Shown here: positions 41,041-48,236 of the stretch, in pieces | Layout: every line of letters begins with the position of its first letter | Position numbering within the stretch: position 1 is the stretch's first letter | NCBI GenBank assembly: GCA_017161305.1 | Contig: CP031518.1 | Location: 930,001 to 994,000 of the forward strand | Length of the DNA stretch: 64,000 nucleotides | Direction of reading: 5' to 3' | From: Treponema ruminis | GTDB lineage: Bacteria > Spirochaetota > Spirochaetia > Treponematales > Treponemataceae | Notes under the pieces: model-generated | Databases searched by the model: none | What the model saw: the letters and a program-made list of their open reading frames with translations, nothing else | Told to the model about the DNA's origin: nothing | Translations under genes and position numbers: made by a program

Positions 41041-41069
41041 ATTGTACGCAGAATATACTTTTGTGTCAA
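41041..41069 (-). promoter_or_regulatory. tRNA-Met promoter
   Basis: Minus strand TTGACA (41069-41064), 17 bp, TACAAT (41046-41041), 13 nt before the tRNA 5' end. Near-consensus, as expected for a tRNA gene. Confidence 0.85.
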
Positions 41070-41098
41070 TAGGAAAACACAAAAAATCTGCATTTTTT

Positions 41099-41602
41099 TT
41101 ATTTTTTTTCTTCGGCTTTTTCGGCCTTGGAAAGCTCTGAGCTTTTATCCTTTTTGATTTTCCTTGCTTCCTTGATGAATTCGTCTAAATTCTCGAAGTG
41201 GCGGTAGACCGAGGCAAAGCGGATATAGGCAACCTTGTCAGTTTCGTAGAGGCGTTCCAGTACGATTTCACCAAGCTCAGATGTGGCGATTTCCCGGTTG
41301 GTACGGCCCTTCATGATTGCCTGATCTTCAATATCGTTGAGGATGTTTTCTTTTGTATCATAAGAGACAGGGCGCTTTTCCAGGGCCCGCTCGATTCCCT
41401 TTTCAAGCTTTGTCCTGTCATAGGGCTGGCGGCGTCCGTCCCGCTTTACCACCATAAAAGGCTTTTCTTCAATTCGCTCGTAGCTTGTGAACCTAAATCC
41501 GCAGCTGACACATTCACGGCGACGGCGGATTGACTCACCGTTGGCCATTGTTCTGGATTCAAGAACCTTGTCGTCAAGGCTTCCGCAATATGGACATCTC
41601 AT
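41099..41602 (-). CDS. nrdR: NrdR, transcriptional repressor of ribonucleotide reductase genes
   Basis: A 167-residue protein with a zinc ribbon (MRCPYCGS .. CVSCGFRFTSYER; four Cys) and an ATP-cone (VVKRDGRRQPYDRTKLEKGIERALEKRPV). NrdR senses ATP/dATP and binds NrdR boxes upstream of nrd genes. It is slightly longer at the Lys/Glu-rich C-terminus than usual. It follows ecfT by 20 bp, so it may be transcribed with the biotin transporter genes. No nrd gene or clear NrdR box is in the window. Confidence 0.96.
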   Translation of the reverse strand: MRCPYCGSLDDKVLESRTMANGESIRRRRECVSCGFRFTSYERIEEKPFMVVKRDGRRQPYDRTKLEKGIERALEKRPVSYDTKENILNDIEDQAIMKGRTNREIATSELGEIVLERLYETDKVAYIRFASVYRHFENLDEFIKEARKIKKDKSSELSKAEKAEEKK

Positions 41603-41622
41603 TTTTTACCTCTTATTAAACT

Positions 41623-42309
41623 TTACAAACTTCTATTCTGAATTGCAAGGCTCTTTTCGTATCCTTCCCTCATTGCGGCATGAAAAAGTTTGGGAAAGAG
41701 AAAAATGGCTTTTCTGATGGACTTTTTGCCCCCGCGTGACAGCCATGCAAGTTCCAGCCTCTTCCAGAAAGTTGAAATCCTTGGGATAAAAGCCAAGGCT
41801 AGGGCCAGAGTGTCAGAAAGCGGAGTGCTGTCCTTTCGAGTGATGAAGCTTTCGATTGCGGCAAATCCATCCTTGAACTGACCCCGGCTGGTCGTCCTGT
41901 AAAAAATCGAAGTGATTTCAAGTGACAGGGCAAGATGGGCGAGAAGGGGCAGATAAGTCAGGTTTGGAATAAAGACCTTGTGAAAATCCCTGAAGACTTG
42001 CTCCCAGCTTTGGGCCGGATAGGAAATATTTGAAAAATGAAGTGAAAGGTTCAGAATCAGTCCTGCAAAGTAGAGAAGAAAAATATAGGCCAGAATTGGT
42101 TTCTGGTCAGAAAAGACTTCAGAAGGCCGGAAGTGTAAAAAGATTGCCGAAAAAAGAATCAGAATGGGATAGCAAATAAGGCAGATTTTGACCGGAAGAT
42201 AAAAAGCGGCCAGGGCAAGCAGGAGAATCAGAAGAATCTTGAGGGCGGGCGGGACTTTATGGAGAAAAGTTTTCTGCGTTTTATAATGAAAGAAGGCTGC
42301 GTTATCCAT
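41623..42309 (-). CDS. bioN: EcfT-type transmembrane protein of the biotin ECF transporter (BioN)
   Basis: A 228-residue membrane protein with four to five helices (LKILLILLLALAAFYLPVKICLICYPILILF) and two cytoplasmic Ala-Arg-Gly type helices, here LEITSIFYRTTSRGQ and LELAWLSRGGK, which couple EcfT to the ATPase. It is the last of bioY-bioM-bioN. It transfers energy from the ATPase to the BioY S component. Confidence 0.88.
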   Translation of the reverse strand: MDNAAFFHYKTQKTFLHKVPPALKILLILLLALAAFYLPVKICLICYPILILFSAIFLHFRPSEVFSDQKPILAYIFLLYFAGLILNLSLHFSNISYPAQSWEQVFRDFHKVFIPNLTYLPLLAHLALSLEITSIFYRTTSRGQFKDGFAAIESFITRKDSTPLSDTLALALAFIPRISTFWKRLELAWLSRGGKKSIRKAIFLFPKLFHAAMREGYEKSLAIQNRSL

Positions 42310-42315
42310 AAAAAA

Positions 42316-43047
42316 CTATCTCCAGATCAAATCGCTCAGGTTCTCGTAGCGGACCAGGGGATTTCGGATTGACCATTTTTCCAGCGGAAGTTTTAGGGCT
42401 TCCCCGGCTTTTCCGTCAAAGACCAGCTTTCCCTTTTGCAGAACCAAAAAGTGGTCAGCCAGCCCCAGGCATTTTTCAAGTTCGTGGGTGAGGAGAATCA
42501 CTGTCTTTCCTGCTGAGTGAAGCTGGGAAAGGAGATTGTTCACATCGAGGACAGCCGGATAGTCCAGGTTTGCGTAAGGCTCGTCAAAAATGATTATGTC
42601 ACGCTCCATGGCAAGAATCGATGCAACTGCAAGCCGTCGTTTTTCTCCGCCCGAAAGAAATTCTGCCGGAAAATCGGCTTTTTCGCACAGGCGGACATTT
42701 TTGAGGGCTGCTTCAACCAGGGCCGGGATTTCTTTTTTAGGCTTTTTGATGTTCTTAAGCCCCACGGCCACGTCTTCCCTCGGAGTATCGCCCAAAATCT
42801 GAGTGCCTGCTTCCTGAAAGACAAGGCCCGGCTTCGATGAGGTAAAAATCTTTCCTTCGCTTGGCTTCATGAGGCCTGAAATAAGCTTCATGAGGACGCT
42901 TTTTCCGCTGCCATTGGCTCCTGCAACGATTGTAAGGCTTCCTTTGGCAACTTCAAAAGAAATGTCCGTTAGGGCCTCAGAATACTGGGAGTCTGAAGTG
43001 GAGAGAAAGCGTTTTGTTACGCCTTCAAGTTTTACGGCTTTTTCCAT
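42316..43047 (-). CDS. bioM: ECF transporter ATP-binding protein (BioM/EcfA)
   Basis: I start at ATG 43047 (MEKAVKLEGVTKRF) with GGAAAG upstream; the 61-codon longer frame overlaps bioY and encodes no family sequence. The 243-residue ATPase has Walker A GANGSGKS, Q-loop LVFQEAGTQILG, signature FLSGGEKRRLAVAS, Walker B DIIIFDEPYANLD and H-loop LLTHELEK, typical of EcfA/BioM. It energises biotin uptake with BioN and BioY. Confidence 0.92.
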   Translation of the reverse strand: MEKAVKLEGVTKRFLSTSDSQYSEALTDISFEVAKGSLTIVAGANGSGKSVLMKLISGLMKPSEGKIFTSSKPGLVFQEAGTQILGDTPREDVAVGLKNIKKPKKEIPALVEAALKNVRLCEKADFPAEFLSGGEKRRLAVASILAMERDIIIFDEPYANLDYPAVLDVNNLLSQLHSAGKTVILLTHELEKCLGLADHFLVLQKGKLVFDGKAGEALKLPLEKWSIRNPLVRYENLSDLIWR

Positions 43048-43058
43048 ACTTTCCAATT

Positions 43059-43637
43059 TTATTCCTCGCTGTTGAGGTATCTGGCTGCAACCGGTCTGAG
43101 GGCTCTGATCAGGGGGATCGTGACTGCCCATTTGATTAAATCGCCCGGAATAAAGGGAATGAAAGTGAGTTTGAGGGCGCTCTGGAAGGTCTGAGGCTTT
43201 CCCTTGCCTGCCATTACATGCATGAACCATGGAATTCCCGGAAGATAGACCAGGGCATAGGCAATCAGTGAAAGGAGGGCGATTTTAATGATGAATTTCA
43301 CGTCCTTTTTCTTTTCGCCGAATTTTGGCTTTCCGAGAGCCAAGCCCAGAAAGAGGGAGCCAAGGGCATAGCCCCACATGTAGCCGCCGGTTGGTCCTAA
43401 AATGATTGCAAGTCCTCCGTGGGCGTTTGCGAATACCGGAATTCCGACCGCTCCAAGAATCATCCAGATAAAGACTGAAAAGGCTCCGTAGAAAGTTCCT
43501 AAGATTCCGCCTGCAAGAATGCAGAAAAGGTTCTGTACTGTGATTGGAACTCCGCCCGGAAGTGGAATTGCGATTACACAGCCTATTGAGATGAGGGCTG
43601 CAAAAAGAGCCGTGAATACATATTTTCGTGATTTCAA
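43059..43637 (-). CDS. bioY: BioY, biotin transporter S component
   Basis: A 192-residue integral membrane protein with six predicted helices and the BioY family segments LPGGVPITVQNLFCILAGG and FANAHGGLAIILGPTGGYMWGY. The start codon is TTG at 43637, with AGAGG 7 nt upstream; no ATG is in a better place. It binds biotin and works with BioM and BioN encoded directly downstream. The upstream BirA-type operator overlaps the Shine-Dalgarno, which supports biotin as the substrate. Confidence 0.94.
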   Translation of the reverse strand: MKSRKYVFTALFAALISIGCVIAIPLPGGVPITVQNLFCILAGGILGTFYGAFSVFIWMILGAVGIPVFANAHGGLAIILGPTGGYMWGYALGSLFLGLALGKPKFGEKKKDVKFIIKIALLSLIAYALVYLPGIPWFMHVMAGKGKPQTFQSALKLTFIPFIPGDLIKWAVTIPLIRALRPVAARYLNSEE

Positions 43638-43670
43638 TTGTTAACCTCTTAAATTTTTAGATGTTAACAA
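43638..43670 (-). promoter_or_regulatory. BirA-type biotin operator
   Basis: Minus strand TTGTTAACA, 15 bp, GGTTAACAA. This matches the known bacterial BirA site TTGTTAACC-N14/15-GGTTAACAA with one mismatch. It lies between the -10 and the bioY start and covers the Shine-Dalgarno. Confidence 0.92.
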
Positions 43671-43698
43671 TTTTATAGATTCCAGTTGCTCCAGTCAA
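43670..43698 (-). promoter_or_regulatory. bioY promoter inside the lnt 3' end
   Basis: Minus strand TTGACT (43698-43693), 17 bp, TAAAAT (43675-43670). The -35 lies inside the lnt coding end. The -10 touches the BirA operator, as expected for repression by blocked RNA polymerase. Confidence 0.65.
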
Positions 43699-45496
43699 TA
43701 GCAAAAATCCTGTCGTAGTTTTCGCAGACTGAATCCCAAAGCTCATACCATTCGAGTGAGTGAGGAAGAAGGGTAACTTTGATGTGAGAGAGCTGGACTT
43801 CTTCTTGGTGTTTTTGCCTTGCAGCCAGGAAAATATATGCGAAAGCGAGGAAAATAAGGCTCCATGGAAGCCAGTCACCGTAGAGGGCGTAAATTGTCAT
43901 CTTGCGCTCATAAATCGGAACCTTGTATGAAAGGGCTCCTTCCTCAAAAAGAGGCAGCTCTGCAAGGATTTTGCCGGTCGGGTCGATTACGCATGTGTAG
44001 CCTGCGTTTGCCGAGCGGATTGTTGTCGTTCTGTATTCGATTGAGCGGTAGTGGGCCACGACAAAATGCTGGATTTCAGAAGATTCTTTCTTTGACCATG
44101 AATCATTCGTGATGTTTACGAAAACTTCGCTTCCGCACAAGTACAGGCCCCGGCAGACTTCGTGAGCCGAATCATCAAAGCAGATTGGAGTGGAAATAAA
44201 GGCAGTTTTTTCCTTGCTGGCTTTGGGATGCTCTGCCAGCGAGTAAATCTTGAAATCTTTTTCCGGCTCGATTGAATTTTTGAGTGGAATTTCAAAGAGG
44301 ACTAGTTTTTTACCCGGAGTCCAGCCGTAGGAGAAGCCTATCATTTTTTTGATTAATTTTCGTGCTGGCTCGTACTTTCTGAATGGAATCAGCTCGGCGA
44401 AAGGAACAAGGTGCATTTTTGTGTATGAGCCAGAGAGCTTTCCCTTCTGATTAAAGAGAAGGGCTGAATTGCCGTATTCGTGCTTTTCGTTGTCGAAAAC
44501 TTCCGGGCCACCGATTATGAAAGGGGTTTTGTTTTCGCTAATGAATTCAATCAGGGGTTTTTCTGACGGAATGAACCTGTAGTAGAGTTCAGCGGCAGGA
44601 AACCTCTTGAGAAGGACGGCCTCGCTCCATACGACGAGATCGCAAGTTTCGCCGGAATTTGTGTATTCATCAAGCTTTTCCTGGGTCAGCCTTTGGGCCA
44701 GCAGGATGTCTTCCTCTTCGTTTTCACGCTTAGGATTGCGGTTTTGCTGGACCAGGATTGTGTTCATGGTTTTGACCGGGGAACTTTGAGTCGCAAGACG
44801 GTAGGCCCCGTAAATAATTGTCAGGCCGAATAAAATTGCTGCCGTCAAGCAGCTTTTTCTGTATGAATCGAAGATATTTCTTCCGTCTGATGAATTTGAG
44901 ATTTTACCGAGTAAAAGGGTGCCTTCGCCGAGAATTGCAGAAAAGAGGGCGAAAAGGAAGGTAACTCCGTACACGCCGGTGATGTCAGCGATTTGAGTGA
45001 TTAGGGGCCATTCGTATGCCGTCATGGAGATTGTGCCCCATGGATAGGCAAGGAAGCCGGTTGACTTGCAGTATTCCCAGATTACATAGATTGAAGAGAA
45101 CCAGAAAATCCGGAAAGGAACTTCGAAATGAAAGCTGGCTGAGGATGACTGAAGCTTTTGGAATCTGCTTGCGAAAAGAATCGGAAAATAAAAGGCCAGG
45201 GAGAAGAAGCCCTCGAAAAAGCCTGTGCCCAGGTCAGAGGCGCCCAGGGTAAAAATTGCAAAGCCGTGGAAATTGCCCAGCCAGAAGCTTGAGAGAAGGT
45301 GGGCGACCGAACCGTGAATGAAACAGAGGATGAATGTCTCTTTGACGCTTTTACAGCTGGCCAAGACTATATAGAAGGGATAAAGCGCGAAAAGCCCGAT
45401 AAGTGGAGAGCCGAATTTGAGGAACTCGTTTGGAATGGCCAGGGCTATGAGTAGTGTTGAAAGAAGCGTACAAAAAATTTGTAAAATTCGAGACAT
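43673..45496 (-). CDS. lnt: apolipoprotein N-acyltransferase
   Basis: A 607-residue inner-membrane enzyme: N-terminal helices (SRILQIFCTLLSTLLIALAIP and several others), then a nitrilase domain with the Glu-Lys-Cys triad in LVVWSEAVLL, SGSYTKMHLVPFAE and FISTPICFDDS. It adds the third acyl chain to lipoprotein N-terminal Cys, relevant to the lipoproteins at 61118 and 63199. It is longer than E. coli Lnt (512 aa), with a C-terminal extension after the last helix. The gene is divergent from the galactokinase-like gene. Confidence 0.93.
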   Translation of the reverse strand: MSRILQIFCTLLSTLLIALAIPNEFLKFGSPLIGLFALYPFYIVLASCKSVKETFILCFIHGSVAHLLSSFWLGNFHGFAIFTLGASDLGTGFFEGFFSLAFYFPILFASRFQKLQSSSASFHFEVPFRIFWFSSIYVIWEYCKSTGFLAYPWGTISMTAYEWPLITQIADITGVYGVTFLFALFSAILGEGTLLLGKISNSSDGRNIFDSYRKSCLTAAILFGLTIIYGAYRLATQSSPVKTMNTILVQQNRNPKRENEEEDILLAQRLTQEKLDEYTNSGETCDLVVWSEAVLLKRFPAAELYYRFIPSEKPLIEFISENKTPFIIGGPEVFDNEKHEYGNSALLFNQKGKLSGSYTKMHLVPFAELIPFRKYEPARKLIKKMIGFSYGWTPGKKLVLFEIPLKNSIEPEKDFKIYSLAEHPKASKEKTAFISTPICFDDSAHEVCRGLYLCGSEVFVNITNDSWSKKESSEIQHFVVAHYRSIEYRTTTIRSANAGYTCVIDPTGKILAELPLFEEGALSYKVPIYERKMTIYALYGDWLPWSLIFLAFAYIFLAARQKHQEEVQLSHIKVTLLPHSLEWYELWDSVCENYDRIFAIDWSNWNL

Positions 45497-45562
45497 TGTG
45501 TTATCATTTTATTAAGTTGCATTTAAAAAAGCAATTGATTGAAATAAGCGGTGGGGGATTCT

Positions 45563-46741
45563 ATGGATCTTGTAAAAGATATTCATAAGTCTGAATATGG
45601 TCAGTTTCCGGATGTTGTAGTCTGCACGCCCGGAAGATTTCATTTGATTGGTGAGCACTCTTGGTTCTTCCGTGATAAAACGCTTTCGATGGGCGTTAAC
45701 CTTCCTGTCTATGTCGCGGTTTCTTTCCGTGACGACGCTGCCTTCCATTTCTATTTTCCGCAGCTCAAGGACCGCAAAAAAATTTCCATGCTGGGAATGA
45801 AATATCGCAAGGAAGACCGCTGGGCAAATTCCATAAAGGCCATGATTTACGGTTTCACTTCCGGCGGATTTGAAATAAAGGGCATGAATTTCACGATTTA
45901 TTCGGACATTCTGCCGTCTGCCGGCTTCGGAATCAACACGGCCATGAAGGTCGGTTCAGCCTATGCCATCAACGAGCTGCAAAACCTGAAGTGCGATGAG
46001 CCTCAGATTCTTCAGGCAATGGCAAGGGGCAACCTTCGCTTCCTTAATTCAAATCATTACCTTTCAGACATTCTTGCAGCCATCCATTCCGACGAAAAAT
46101 CTCTTGTCCTCACGGACCATGCCACTAAATCCTGTCAGCTTCTTCCTTTTGACTATCCAGAGAAAAAAATCATCCTTGTTGATACAAAAGTTCCGCGCGT
46201 AAACATATGGAACGAAGAAATCATCCGGGAGCCGGAAAGCGCCCTTCTTTTGGGTGAGTTAAAGGACCGCAAGTCTTATGTAAAGGGCGGCTGGCGCTAC
46301 GAGGAAAATCCTCATGAAGTCAACCTTGTCCTTTCGATTGCCCCGGAGATGATTCACAAAAAGCTCAACAGCATAATCAAGGAACATCAGTATGTGCTTG
46401 ATGCCTGGGACGGTCTTGATAAAGGCTCATTCGGCAAATTCGCGCGGGCAGTCAACCACAGTCATGAAAACATGCGCGATGAATACGAAATCTCTTGTCC
46501 TGAGATTGACTGGGTATTAAAGCGTCTTTCTGAGATTAACCCCAACAACGATGATTCCCGTAATCCATTCAATTGTGGCCGCATCACGGGAAAGGGCTTC
46601 GGCCGCTGTCTGTACGCAATCCTCGACGAAAAGGATGTTCCGGAATTCAACAGCAAGCTTTCAGAATTCACGAAAATCTTCGGATTCCGAACTTCAAGCC
46701 ATATCGTAGAGCCTGCGAAGGGAGTCAGCATTGTCTCATAA
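45563..46741 (+). CDS. galactokinase-like GHMP kinase with altered motifs
   Basis: ATG 45563 (MDLVKDIHKS) has GGGGGA 5 nt upstream; a GTG four codons earlier is part of that site. The 392-residue protein has the galactokinase signature in changed form: GRFHLIGEHSWFFRDK (normally GRVNLIGEHTDYNxG, where Asp contacts galactose), the phosphate loop LPSAGFGINTAMKV (normally LPxGxGLSSSA) and the third motif GRITGKGFGRCLYAIL. The fold is surely GHMP, but substrate and catalysis may differ from galactokinase. It overlaps surE by 11 bp. Confidence 0.8.
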   Translation: MDLVKDIHKSEYGQFPDVVVCTPGRFHLIGEHSWFFRDKTLSMGVNLPVYVAVSFRDDAAFHFYFPQLKDRKKISMLGMKYRKEDRWANSIKAMIYGFTSGGFEIKGMNFTIYSDILPSAGFGINTAMKVGSAYAINELQNLKCDEPQILQAMARGNLRFLNSNHYLSDILAAIHSDEKSLVLTDHATKSCQLLPFDYPEKKIILVDTKVPRVNIWNEEIIREPESALLLGELKDRKSYVKGGWRYEENPHEVNLVLSIAPEMIHKKLNSIIKEHQYVLDAWDGLDKGSFGKFARAVNHSHENMRDEYEISCPEIDWVLKRLSEINPNNDDSRNPFNCGRITGKGFGRCLYAILDEKDVPEFNSKLSEFTKIFGFRTSSHIVEPAKGVSIVS

Positions 46742-47501
46742 ACTCAAAAAAGTTCTTGTTACTAATGATGACGGAATCAATGGCAGGGGACTTCAAGTTC
46801 TTGTCGAGTCACTGAAAAAAGTGGCTGAGGTTTACGTGCTTGCTCCTGATTCAAACAGGTCAGCCGTGTCTAGCAAAATCACCATGGGTAAGGGGCTTTC
46901 CATTCAAAAGTTCGGAGAGGGCCTCTATGCCTGCTCAGGAATGCCTGCTGATTGCGTAATTACAGCCTTTAAGTCTCCCTTGTTCGGAGTTCAGTTTGAT
47001 GCAGTCGTTTCCGGAATAAATTCCGGGCCCAACATGGGAACCGACGTAGTCTATTCTGGCACCTGTGCGGCTGCCCGTCAGGCTGTCCTCATGGGAGTTC
47101 CGGGGATTGCAGTCAGCCTGGAGTCAAAATATCTTGATTACGAAATTGGCGACGAGGGCTTCAATTTCAAGCCTCTGGCTGATTTTACGGCAAATAACCT
47201 TGATGAGCTTATTTCTCTGTGTGACGGTGAGGTTTTTGTAAGTCTCAATGCTACTTCTGCCGATAGTTATAAAGAAGCGGCTTTTGCTTCTGGATGCATC
47301 CGTGATTACGGTGACAAAGTTTCGATAAAATCTGAGGGTGAAGATTTATTTTCGGGGCATTGTACAAGTGACGGACTGTCGGTGACAGGCGAGGCCGATT
47401 CTGATTATAATATTGCACGCAGCGGAAAGATTGCAGTTTCGCTGATTTATGCCGAGCCGGTGTTAAAAAGGGCGGGGCAAAGCGTTAAATTTAAATTCTA
47501 A
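46731..47501 (+). CDS. surE: SurE, 5'/3'-nucleotidase
   Basis: A 256-residue protein beginning at TTG 46731 (encoding MSHKLKKVLVTNDDG) inside the preceding gene, with GGGAG 8 nt upstream. SurE motifs: TNDDGINGRGL, APDSNRSAVSSKIT, VSGINSGPNMGTDVVYSGT. Metal-dependent nucleoside monophosphate phosphatase and short polyphosphatase of the stationary phase. The 11 bp overlap points to translational coupling with the GHMP kinase. Confidence 0.94.
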   Translation: MSHKLKKVLVTNDDGINGRGLQVLVESLKKVAEVYVLAPDSNRSAVSSKITMGKGLSIQKFGEGLYACSGMPADCVITAFKSPLFGVQFDAVVSGINSGPNMGTDVVYSGTCAAARQAVLMGVPGIAVSLESKYLDYEIGDEGFNFKPLADFTANNLDELISLCDGEVFVSLNATSADSYKEAAFASGCIRDYGDKVSIKSEGEDLFSGHCTSDGLSVTGEADSDYNIARSGKIAVSLIYAEPVLKRAGQSVKFKF

Positions 47502-47525
47502 GATTGGCTTTTCGCGGGAGGGCGT

Positions 47526-48200
47526 ATGGCTGATAACAATATTCTCAACGAAGGAATCTCCATGTATCACAAGGGCGACTTTAATGGTGCCCTCGCTTTT
47601 TTCCTTTCTTTACCGGAAGATTCTGAAATAAACAATATTGAGCTGGCTTACTACATTGGTTTGTGCTATGCCAAGCTTGAGCATTATGATGATGCCCTTT
47701 TGTATCTGGAGCAGGTTGTTACGGGCGGGCTTGAGCTTGAGCGCGTCTTGCAGTGCAGGTATGTGCTTGCTGTAATTTATGCCAACAGCGGCCGTAAAAA
47801 ACTTGCGGAGTTCGAGCTGAATAAGCTGCTGGAGTCTGGTTACAAGCCGGCTTCGGTTTATACTTCTCTCGCTTATGTGGCATGGAAGCAGGATGATGTT
47901 GAAAGATCCCTGGAATTCTACAAAAAGGCCATTGAGCTTGAACCTGATAATCCTACGGCCCTCAACGGAATGGGCTATGTCCTTGCCTGCGAAAACCGGG
48001 ATCTCACTAAGGCACTTTCTTTCTGTAAGCGTGCCCTGGACAAGAGACCTGATTCTGCGGCCTGCATGGACAGCGTGGGCTGGGTTTACCTCAAGTTAGG
48101 CCTCATGAACGATGCTTTCAAGTATCTCAATCAGGCTCAGGAAAAACTTCCCAATAACGAAGAAATTGCCGAGCATTTGAGAATCGCACAGGAAAATTAA
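47526..48200 (+). CDS. tetratricopeptide-repeat protein
   Basis: A 224-residue protein made almost wholly of TPR units, for example AYYIGLCYAKLEHYDDALLYLEQ, AYVAWKQDDVERSLEFYKKAIELEPDN and TALNGMGYVLACENRDLTKAL. No signal peptide. TPR scaffolds bind partner proteins. It is preceded by GGGAGG and followed by another TPR-containing protein, 36 bp away, so the two may act together. Confidence 0.88.
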   Translation: MADNNILNEGISMYHKGDFNGALAFFLSLPEDSEINNIELAYYIGLCYAKLEHYDDALLYLEQVVTGGLELERVLQCRYVLAVIYANSGRKKLAEFELNKLLESGYKPASVYTSLAYVAWKQDDVERSLEFYKKAIELEPDNPTALNGMGYVLACENRDLTKALSFCKRALDKRPDSAACMDSVGWVYLKLGLMNDAFKYLNQAQEKLPNNEEIAEHLRIAQEN

Positions 48201-48236
48201 ACGGAAACTTGGAAATTGAAAACGGAAAATAAAAAA

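Noticed and set aside
42869..43230. 61-codon N-terminal extension of the bioM frame
   Set aside because: Overlaps bioY, has no family similarity, and the ATG at 43047 has its own ribosome-binding site.
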